This document shows positions 57,121 through 64,000 of a DNA stretch of 64,000 nucleotides, piece by piece. The translations under genes and the position numbers were made by a program. Below the pieces are notes generated by a model that saw only the letters and a list, made by a program, of their open reading frames with translations, was not told the origin of the DNA and ran no database searches. Position 1 is the stretch's first letter, and each line of letters starts with the position of its first letter. The stretch covers positions 1 through 64,000 of the forward strand of contig DYJE01000008.1 in the NCBI GenBank assembly GCA_020723285.1, read 5' to 3'. Source of the stretch: Desulforapulum autotrophicum. Its GTDB lineage: Bacteria > Desulfobacterota > Desulfobacteria > Desulfobacterales > Desulfolunaceae.

Positions 57121-60039
57121 ATGCCGAACAGATTCAATCCGGAGTACAACAGGCTGGAATTCCGAAAACACGCCCTGGCCCTCATGCCCGAAGACGGAGA
57201 CGACAATTCGGGGGTGGCGTATCACGTTCCCCAGGACAAAAAGATGGTGTACGGGTACTGCACCTGCTTATCAGCAGCCACCCCGTCATGCCCCCACAGA
57301 AAAGCCCTGACCAGACTTATAAAAACAGTCCGGAACTCCGGAATGGAAAACCTGGATGGACGTCTTCGCCAGAGCCTCTGGGACATGCTGGCCGGAATCC
57401 TCAATGACGCCATGCGGCTGCCCAGGGAATCTGTTCAGGCGAAAAAAGCCGATGAGAGCGACGGCCGTATGACCCTCCGTTTTTTTCATGGCGACGTGGA
57501 GGCGGCCAGTTATACAGCAGCAGCACATCGCGCCGCCGTGCTGCTGGATCGTCTGGGCATCGAGTGTCCCAGGCACTCGCGAAGGTCCACCTTGGACCAG
57601 CTCGACCTTCTGTCCCTCAATGACAACGAACGACTCATGCATTTCAAAGGTGTGAAAACACGGCGGCAGACCCTGGAAGGCAGCTTCTGGTACACCCTGT
57701 GCTATCATCTGTTTTTCGACTGGGATTTCAACGATGCAGGCATTCAGGCGGTCATCCGGGTCAAAACCGGTGAATTCGCTATCGAAAACACCGAAACTTC
57801 GACCAAACCCCGGTTCAGTTTATCCGTTCCCCGGCCCAATGTCCCCCATGTACTCCTGGCTTTGAAATCCAGCCTGGAAAACGCCTCGGATTTCAAAGTC
57901 TCCGACACGCCGCTGAAATCCATCCTCAACATGAGCCTCACAAAAACCAAAGATCTCCGCATGGCCCTGTGGTTCAGGTATTCGCCGGAAGATGAAACGG
58001 AATCCGTGTATTCGCGGGAAAAGCTTCAGCCGTTCACTTACGGAGATCTGGTTTATCTGAAAGACAGAAACTGCTTTGCGCGGATCGAAAAACCCGACGC
58101 CCTTTTCGAAAAATTCAAGGGCCGCCTGTCCCGCACGGTGAAACAGGAGAAAATCCCCGAGGGCCTGGACAGCCTGGGCGACGCATTCTGGGGACGGAAA
58201 GGCATGAACATCGTGGATGACGCGCTGAAAAGCCTGACCCTCTTCAAAACTCACGACCGGCTGGTGATGAACTCTGACGCCATGGACCAAAACTGGCTGT
58301 ACCTTTCCATGGCCTACGGCTTCGGGGAAAGCCGCATTTCTCTCAAAGAGCTGCTTCAAGCCAAAAAGGAAGGTCGGAAATTCATCCCCGTGGACCAGGG
58401 ATGGGTGGATGTGCGGGCCGTGGACACCGACGCTGTCTGCGCCCTGCCGGGCATGGACCTGAGAGCCCGGATCAGCCAGGGTGAAGACTCTCTGAAACTG
58501 AGCCTTGCCGACGTGTTCCGGATCATGGCCGGGGCCGGCCGGCCATCGGATATTCAGGGTGCTTTCAAAAAACACCTGGAACAGATGACGGCCATGAATC
58601 CTCTGAACGTGCCGTCCGACTTCCCCGGCCTTTTATCGGAACTGAGGGACTACCAGCACAAAGGTGTCAACTGGCTGATCTTCCTCCAGGAAAACAACCT
58701 GAGCGGCATTCTCTGCGATGACATGGGTCTTGGAAAAACCCATCAGGTCATGGCGTTGATGGTATTCCTTAAAAATGTGAAGCGCGAGAAGAAACCCTTT
58801 CTCGTGGTGGCTCCCGTCACCGTGCTCAGCCACTGGGAGGCCAAGCTCAAAACCCATGTTCCCGGCTTCAAGGTCATCACCCACCACGGCCTGGAAAGGG
58901 ACACGGCGGCCCTTCAGGGTCACGACGTGATCCTCACCTCCTTCGGTGTCCTCCGGCGGGACAGTTTCCACACCCTTTCCGACGGTTTTTCCCTTGCGGT
59001 GTTCGACGAAGCCCAGCACATCAAAAATCCAAGAACCCAGGTCTACCGGGCCGCCTGGGCGATCCGGGCCGACATGAAACTCTGCGTCACCGGCACTCCG
59101 GTGGAGAACAGCCTCTCGGAACTCAAGGCCCTGATGGACATTGCCGTGCCGGGATACCTGGGGCCGGACGACGCCTTCGAAACGCGGTACGTGAAACCGG
59201 TGATGCAGGAGAACAACCGGACACGGAGGGATGAGCTCAGCCGGATGGTGACCCCGTTCACACTACGCCGGATGAAAAAAACCGTCCTCACTGAGCTTCC
59301 GGAAAAAATCGAAGATGTCCGGATCTGCCGTCTGTCCGAAGACCAGATCCGCCTTTACCGCCAGGCAGTGTCGGACAAGGGACGGGATGTTCAGCGGCTG
59401 ATCGAGCAGGCGGATTCCATTCCCTACATCCACATTTTCGCCGTCCTCACCCTGTTAAAACAGATCTGCGACCATCCGGCTCTGGCCCTAAAAAAACCTG
59501 CCGAAGCGGGATCTTACGAATCGGGCAAGTGGGATTTGTTCAGGGAGATCCTGGATCAGGCTCTTGAAAGCGGTCAGAAAATCGTGGTGTACAGCCAGTA
59601 TGTGGACATGATCCGCATCATCGAAGATCACCTGAAGAGCCTTTCCGTGGATTCCGTCTCGCTGACCGGTGCGTCCCGAAAACGGGGGGAACTGCTCCGT
59701 CGTTTCAACGAAAATCCCGACTGCCGGGTGTTCGTGGGCAGCCTTCTGGCCGGAGGTACGGGCATTGATCTGGTGTCGGCCTCGGTGGTGATTCATTACG
59801 ACCGCTGGTGGAACGCCGCCAAAGAAGACCAGGCCACGGACCGGGTTCACCGCATCGGCCAGCAGCGGGGCGTCCAGGTGTTCAAGCTGGTGACCCAGGG
59901 AACCCTGGAGGAAAAGATTTCGGCCATCATCGAAAAAAAGAAGAATCTCATGGACAGCGTGGTGCAGGAAGACGATCCCCATCTTCTCAAGGCGTTTACG
60001 CGGGAGCAGCTTGTGGAACTGCTGTCAATGCCGGATTAG
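57121..60039 (+). CDS. SWIM-domain SNF2-family DNA-dependent ATPase/helicase
   Basis: A 972-residue protein. An N-terminal SWIM-type zinc site (CTC...CPH: Cys47, Cys49, Cys57, His59) is followed by about 440 residues without a recognised motif. The SNF2 motor comes next: motif I DDMGLGKT (533-540), motif II DEAQH (629-633), the CVTGTPVENSLSEL motif, then the helicase-C lobe with VVYSQYVDM, LLAGGTGIDL and motif VI DRVHRIGQQR (907-916). Such proteins move along or remodel protein-DNA complexes using ATP; bacterial SWIM-SNF2 proteins are widespread, with ill-defined roles in transcription or repair. The motor motifs look intact. The last codons and stop are duplicated 196 nt downstream. Confidence 0.92.
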   Translation: MPNRFNPEYNRLEFRKHALALMPEDGDDNSGVAYHVPQDKKMVYGYCTCLSAATPSCPHRKALTRLIKTVRNSGMENLDGRLRQSLWDMLAGILNDAMRLPRESVQAKKADESDGRMTLRFFHGDVEAASYTAAAHRAAVLLDRLGIECPRHSRRSTLDQLDLLSLNDNERLMHFKGVKTRRQTLEGSFWYTLCYHLFFDWDFNDAGIQAVIRVKTGEFAIENTETSTKPRFSLSVPRPNVPHVLLALKSSLENASDFKVSDTPLKSILNMSLTKTKDLRMALWFRYSPEDETESVYSREKLQPFTYGDLVYLKDRNCFARIEKPDALFEKFKGRLSRTVKQEKIPEGLDSLGDAFWGRKGMNIVDDALKSLTLFKTHDRLVMNSDAMDQNWLYLSMAYGFGESRISLKELLQAKKEGRKFIPVDQGWVDVRAVDTDAVCALPGMDLRARISQGEDSLKLSLADVFRIMAGAGRPSDIQGAFKKHLEQMTAMNPLNVPSDFPGLLSELRDYQHKGVNWLIFLQENNLSGILCDDMGLGKTHQVMALMVFLKNVKREKKPFLVVAPVTVLSHWEAKLKTHVPGFKVITHHGLERDTAALQGHDVILTSFGVLRRDSFHTLSDGFSLAVFDEAQHIKNPRTQVYRAAWAIRADMKLCVTGTPVENSLSELKALMDIAVPGYLGPDDAFETRYVKPVMQENNRTRRDELSRMVTPFTLRRMKKTVLTELPEKIEDVRICRLSEDQIRLYRQAVSDKGRDVQRLIEQADSIPYIHIFAVLTLLKQICDHPALALKKPAEAGSYESGKWDLFREILDQALESGQKIVVYSQYVDMIRIIEDHLKSLSVDSVSLTGASRKRGELLRRFNENPDCRVFVGSLLAGGTGIDLVSASVVIHYDRWWNAAKEDQATDRVHRIGQQRGVQVFKLVTQGTLEEKISAIIEKKKNLMDSVVQEDDPHLLKAFTREQLVELLSMPD

Positions 60040-60113
60040 TCCGCGATGACCTCCGATCAAAGGCGATCCATCGTAGGTCGGGTCATCAGACCCGACAAAT
60101 GCCCCGATCCTTT
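60021..60113 (+). repeat. ~92-bp direct repeat, copy 1 (covers end of helicase gene; contains REP-like copy F)
   Basis: Starts at GCTGTCAATGCCGGATTAG, the last codons and stop of the helicase gene, and runs through CCGATCAAAGGCGATCCATCG. It then enters the palindrome GTCGGGTC (60077-60084)/GACCCGAC (60089-60096) and ends AAATGCCCCGATCCTT. The whole is repeated at 60217. Against copies A and D the innermost stem pair is T-A changed to C-G on both sides. Confidence 0.7.
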
Positions 60114-60151
60114 ATATGAATCGATGCAGCGAAATGTGCCAAGGTTGTTGT

Positions 60152-60204
60152 ATTATAAGGATGGGGCCATTTGTCGGCTTTCGTCCCTCAAGCCGACCTA
60201 CGAA
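60152..60204 (+). repeat. REP-like palindrome, copy G
   Basis: TTATAAGGATGGGGCCATTT, then GTCGGCTT (60173-60180), loop TCGTCCCTC and AAGCCGAC (60190-60197), then CTACGA. The long leader matches copy B (AATAAGGATGGGGGCAT), so the conserved unit extends beyond the stem. Confidence 0.75.
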
Positions 60205-60216
60205 ACGGGTGGGATT

Positions 60217-60308
60217 GGTGTCAATGACGGATTAGTCTGCGAAGATCTCCGATCAATGGAGGTCCATCGTAGGCCGGATCATAAGACCCGACATATGCCC
60301 GATCCTTC
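60217..60308 (+). repeat. ~92-bp direct repeat, copy 2 (contains decayed REP-like copy H)
   Basis: GGTGTCAATGACGGATTAG, then CTCCGATCAATGGAGGTCCATCGTAG, then a palindrome with two mispairs (GCCGGATC/GACCCGAC), ending ATATGCCCGATCCTT. It aligns to 60021-60113 along its whole length with roughly 80% identity by eye. The remaining part of 60309-60391 shows nothing I can name. Confidence 0.7.
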
Positions 60309-60391
60309 ATAAAATGCAATGGTAAAAAGGAGTTATCCATTTACTTAATGTTCACCCGTTTTTTGAACCGACCAAAAAAATGAAGGTGCCC

Positions 60392-61159
60392 ATGCTGTTT
60401 TTCCTGAAAAAAATCATCCAGACCCTCGCCCTTCCGCCTGTTCTGCCCCTTGTCCTCATTGCCGCCGGCTTCGCCCTGACCTGTCGGAACATCCGGCGGA
60501 AAACAGCCTTGGCCCTGATCGCCGCAGGTCTCGCCATCAGCGTTCTGGTTTCCGTTCCCCTCATGGTGGATTTCATGGCCGGTCAGCTGGAGAGCATACC
60601 GGCTGTCACAGCAGAGCAGCTGAAAAAGGGGGAAGCCCTGGTAATTCTGGCCGGGGGCCAAAGGGGCTGGGCGTCGGAGTACGGATATTCCATGCCGAAC
60701 CGCTACACCATGGAACGCCTGTGTTACGGTGCCATGCTGGCCCGTAAAACCGGCCTGCCCGTCCTGGTCACTGGCGGAACGCCGGATGGAGGCGTTCCCG
60801 AATCGGAAACCATGGCCACGGTTCTAAGGACCCACTTCGGTATCGAAGCCCGATGGCTTGAAACCCGGTCCCTGGACACCGACGACAACGCCCGTTTCAG
60901 CGCGTCCATCCTCAAACAGGCCGGAGTCCGGACCATCGTCCTTGTCACCCACGCCAGCCATATGCCAAGGGCCGTCCATGATTTTTCGGAAGAGGGTCTC
61001 ACCGTCATCGCAGCTCCCACCGCGTTCTATTCCGACGACAAACGCCCCAGACGGTACTTCGGCCTTGTTCCCACCGCGTCCGCCGTCACCAAAGGATTCC
61101 TGGTCATCCATGAATACGCCGGCCTTCTCGCCCAGAGGCTCAAGCGCCTGTTTTCCTGA
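60392..61159 (+). CDS. elyC: ElyC/SanA/YdcF-family (DUF218) inner-membrane envelope protein
   Basis: A 255-residue protein beginning MLFFLKKIIQTLALPPVLPLVLIAAG, very like the start of E. coli ElyC as I recall it (MLFTLKK...). Two N-terminal membrane helices (about 10-30 and 40-60) precede a periplasmic DUF218 domain with VILAGGQ, VTGGTPDGG, ESETMA, LDTDDNARFSA and VLVTHASHMPRA. ElyC takes part in cell-envelope (peptidoglycan lipid carrier/enterobacterial common antigen) homeostasis in E. coli; the reaction is not settled. The start at 60392 follows AAGGTGCCC; an ATG 12 nt earlier (60380) has no ribosome site. It is separated from the helicase by repeats and is probably a separate unit. Confidence 0.83.
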   Translation: MLFFLKKIIQTLALPPVLPLVLIAAGFALTCRNIRRKTALALIAAGLAISVLVSVPLMVDFMAGQLESIPAVTAEQLKKGEALVILAGGQRGWASEYGYSMPNRYTMERLCYGAMLARKTGLPVLVTGGTPDGGVPESETMATVLRTHFGIEARWLETRSLDTDDNARFSASILKQAGVRTIVLVTHASHMPRAVHDFSEEGLTVIAAPTAFYSDDKRPRRYFGLVPTASAVTKGFLVIHEYAGLLAQRLKRLFS

Positions 61160-61163
61160 AAAT

Positions 61164-61196
61164 AAAAAAGCCCCGGAATCGCTTCCAGGGCTTTTT
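61164..61196. terminator. Bidirectional intrinsic terminator
   Basis: AAAAAAGCCC(C)GGAA, loop TCGC, TTCC(A)GGGCTTTTT. This strong hairpin carries an A-run on the left and a T-run on the right, so it can end both the elyC transcript (5 nt past its stop) and the converging beta-barrel transcript. The rest of 61197-61310 shows nothing distinctive. Confidence 0.88.
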
Positions 61197-61310
61197 AATA
61201 TATGAACCGCGTGACGCGGATAGTAACATGGGTTTTGTTAAAGACGGCTCTTAATACAGGCTAAAAAAACGCATGTCAACCCTTTTTCATCAGTTTTTTT
61301 ATTCATTGTA

Positions 61311-62222
61311 TCAAAATGAACCGATAAATGTCACACAGGCGTTGCTTCCTTCGGTGCTGTTTTCCACGCCGTATTCGAAAAGGTAACGGGCGCTGAGCTG
61401 GATGGGAAATGGTTTGAAGACCATGCAGCGGACTTCCGGCCCGATGGCACTGCCTGAAAAACGGTCATCCGAGGCCCCTTTCCCCGAGTCATCGGAAATC
61501 TGGGCGTACGTGTAACCGGCAAGCCCGCCAGTAAACACGGCCGTTGGACTCAGGGGAATGGTCTTTGAAATTCCGTATTCCGCCACCACATCGGCTCCGG
61601 GGGTGATGTGGGTGTCATCGTTTTCCCCGTTCTGAAGCCATCGAGTCAAGACTGAAGCGGACATGGTTTTGGCGTCGTCGAAATAACAGGTGGCTCCCAG
61701 GGTTTCCATAAAAGACCAGTATCCTTTGCCCGCCGATGCCAGGTTGTCGTTGTCCGCCGTGGGGGCGTAAAAACCCAGACCCAGGGTGAGGTCCATGCGC
61801 GGGGTGTGCCAGCTCAGCAGGAACGGTTCAATGCAGATGTCGCCCACGTCGAAACGATCATCGCTCAATCCGGCGGCACCGATGGTGACGTCCGTGGCAA
61901 TGAGGGGAACGACCGCGTCAAAGCCGTAGCTGGCCCCAAGAATTTTCAGATCGGTCATATAGGTAAACTGACTGGCCAGGGCGTATACGCTCAGATCCAA
62001 ACCGATTCCCAGGTCATGGCCACCCCCGTCCACTTTTTTGTCGGCGTTGTAAAAGATATTGTACATGGTGTAATGAAACCCCTGGGGCGGAAGCGATGCC
62101 GCATTGATTCCCAGGGCTCCCGGCGTGTAATGTCCGAACCCCACGACTGTCCCTGAAAAACCTGCGACCAGAACCAATGCCAGAAAAACCGCCGAAAGAT
62201 GCTTGTGCAATACGTGTCTCAC
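61311..62222 (-). CDS. Outer-membrane beta-barrel protein, SphA / 'phenol_MetA_deg'-like family
   Basis: A 303-residue protein with a signal peptide (MRHVLHKHLSAVFLALVLVAGFSG) and alternating short strands and turns typical of a barrel, ending in Phe (VTFIGSF), the usual outer-membrane assembly signature. Features such as GALGINAASLPPQGFHYTMYN, YAPTADNDN and TGGLAGYTYAQ fit the SphA/MetA-pathway 'phenol degradation' group. Members of that group are predicted porin-like proteins whose substrates are mostly unknown. The start is a GTG (62222) because GGAGGG (62235-62230) lies 7 nt upstream and the signal peptide then begins correctly; the frame is open further up, but that part has no signal character. 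Confidence 0.8.
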   Translation of the reverse strand: MRHVLHKHLSAVFLALVLVAGFSGTVVGFGHYTPGALGINAASLPPQGFHYTMYNIFYNADKKVDGGGHDLGIGLDLSVYALASQFTYMTDLKILGASYGFDAVVPLIATDVTIGAAGLSDDRFDVGDICIEPFLLSWHTPRMDLTLGLGFYAPTADNDNLASAGKGYWSFMETLGATCYFDDAKTMSASVLTRWLQNGENDDTHITPGADVVAEYGISKTIPLSPTAVFTGGLAGYTYAQISDDSGKGASDDRFSGSAIGPEVRCMVFKPFPIQLSARYLFEYGVENSTEGSNACVTFIGSF

Positions 62223-62332
62223 GTCATTTCCCTCCACTTGAATGTTATCTCCTGCAACCCCAAAGGGTGCCACCCCTCCCATGCTCGGCGTCACCTTCCA
62301 AAAAGACCTCAGCGGCAACCACCGAATGGCAT

Positions 62333-62361
62333 CTTGTATATGGTGAAAGGGTTGGTGTCAA
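62333..62361 (-). promoter_or_regulatory. Promoter of the beta-barrel gene
   Basis: On the minus strand TTGACA (62361-62356), a 17-nt spacer and TACAAG (62338-62333; TATACA two nt earlier is an alternative). The leader would be about 105 nt, GC-rich, and able to fold (GGGTGGCACCC near 62275), but I do not recognise a riboswitch in it. Confidence 0.55.
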
Positions 62362-62392
62362 GCCGGACAGAATCCCGTCGGCATTTCCCGCC

Positions 62393-63540
<1,148 letters not shown>

Positions 63541-63553
63541 AAACACCTCACTC

Positions 63554-63584
63554 GGTCGCCCCGGAATCCTCCGGGGTGGCCTTT
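63554..63584 (+). terminator. Intrinsic terminator of leuB
   Basis: GGTCGCCCCGGA, loop ATCC, TCCGGGGTGGCC: a 12-bp stem with G-U pairs, beginning 14 nt after the leuB stop and followed by TTTC. The next gene starts 45 nt later. Confidence 0.8.
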
Positions 63585-63628
63585 CAACATGCCGCTTTTC
63601 ATCCGTTCTGAACCAGGGAGACTGAGCC

Positions 63629-64000
63629 ATGCTATACACCTTCGAAGGAAAAACACCGGTAGTGGGAAAGAACAGCTATGTGAGCGAGACCGCCCAGGTC
63701 ATCGGCGATGTGGTCATCGGGGATTCGTGTTACGTGGGTCACGGGGCCATCATCCGGGGTGATTACGGCCGGGTGATCATCGGCGAGGGAAGTGCCGTGG
63801 AAGAAGGGGTGATCATCCACGCGCCTCCGGACCACACCCAGACCATCGGCTGCCACGTCACCATGGGCCACGGGGCCATTCTTCACGGCAACGCGGTGGG
63901 GGATTACACCGTGGTGGGCATGGGTGCGATTTTAAGCCTTTTTTCGTCGACCGGCGAGTGGACCATCGTGGCCGAAGGGTCCGTGGTCAAAGCCAATCAG
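63629..64000 (+). CDS. Gamma-carbonic anhydrase-like hexapeptide protein (3' end outside window)
   Basis: The first 124 codons of a gene that runs off the window. The protein shows left-handed beta-helix hexapeptides (VIGDVVIGDSCYVGHGAIIRGD, given here only as the family's typical turn pattern [LIV]GxxxxI). The three His expected for metal binding are present: His64 (IIHAPP), His81 and His86 (GHGAILHG). This fits the gamma-carbonic anhydrase / CaiE-PaaY-YrdA family; not all members have carbonic anhydrase activity. AGGGAG upstream supports the ATG at 63629. Confidence 0.87.
   Translation, partial: MLYTFEGKTPVVGKNSYVSETAQVIGDVVIGDSCYVGHGAIIRGDYGRVIIGEGSAVEEGVIIHAPPDHTQTIGCHVTMGHGAILHGNAVGDYTVVGMGAILSLFSSTGEWTIVAEGSVVKANQ

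Noticed and set aside
60046-60312. An 88-codon frame between helicase and elyC
   Set aside because: It is made from REP-like copies F, G and H; no ribosome site.
62223-62332. A riboswitch in the beta-barrel gene's leader
   Set aside because: The leader is GC-rich and can fold, but I cannot match it to any riboswitch core.

Overview
The window looks like a piece of a Gram-negative chromosome. It encodes an outer-membrane beta-barrel protein, an outer-membrane-type lipoprotein and TatA. The LEPR-XLL giant protein, the CooC-type ATPase beside a Crp/Fnr regulator, and a Geobacter-like riboswitch suggest Desulfobacterota (former Deltaproteobacteria). That placement is inference; there is no rRNA or other phylogenetic marker here.

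About 81% of the window (237-51956, minus strand) is one uninterrupted gene for a 17,239-residue protein, roughly 1.7-1.8 MDa by my estimate. It begins with an LEPR-XLL tag (LENLEPRILLSAD). Next come an Ser/Thr-rich leader, a beta-helix-like stretch, and an array of about 55-60 repeats of about 122 residues (49.6-28.3 kb) with a higher-order organisation. These are followed by two Ig-like arrays, scattered Asp/Gly (RTX-like) segments with several odd islands, Calx-beta-like and pre-peptidase (PPC)-like domains, and about 19 copies of a module of about 85 residues. The protein ends in a large RTX block and a charged, non-RTX tail. No type I secretion genes lie in the window.

The most interesting regulatory feature is the giant gene's leader. 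A good sigma70-type promoter (52148-52120) precedes a sequence at about 52077-51999 that reads as a class I cyclic-di-GMP (GEMM) riboswitch. It is followed by a weak hairpin and seven Ts before the start codon. The sequence therefore proposes direct second-messenger control of a giant surface protein.

Right of the giant gene, in order: a GNAT acetyltransferase (-); tatA, an exported Cys-based phosphatase and a 42-residue membrane protein (+); a translationally coupled cooC-like/Crp-Fnr pair (-); a lipoprotein and a SWIM-SNF2 helicase (+); an ElyC/SanA-like envelope protein (+); a beta-barrel protein (-); leuB (+); and the 5' part of a gamma-carbonic-anhydrase-like gene running off the end (+). 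tatA, the 42-residue gene and the last gene are easily missed because they are short or cut off.

Intergenic spaces at 1-236, 54023-54422 and 60040-60391 hold at least eight copies of a REP-like palindrome of about 45-55 bp in both orientations, with compensatory changes in the stem. One pair of copies is part of a repeat of about 92 bp that includes the last codons of the helicase gene.
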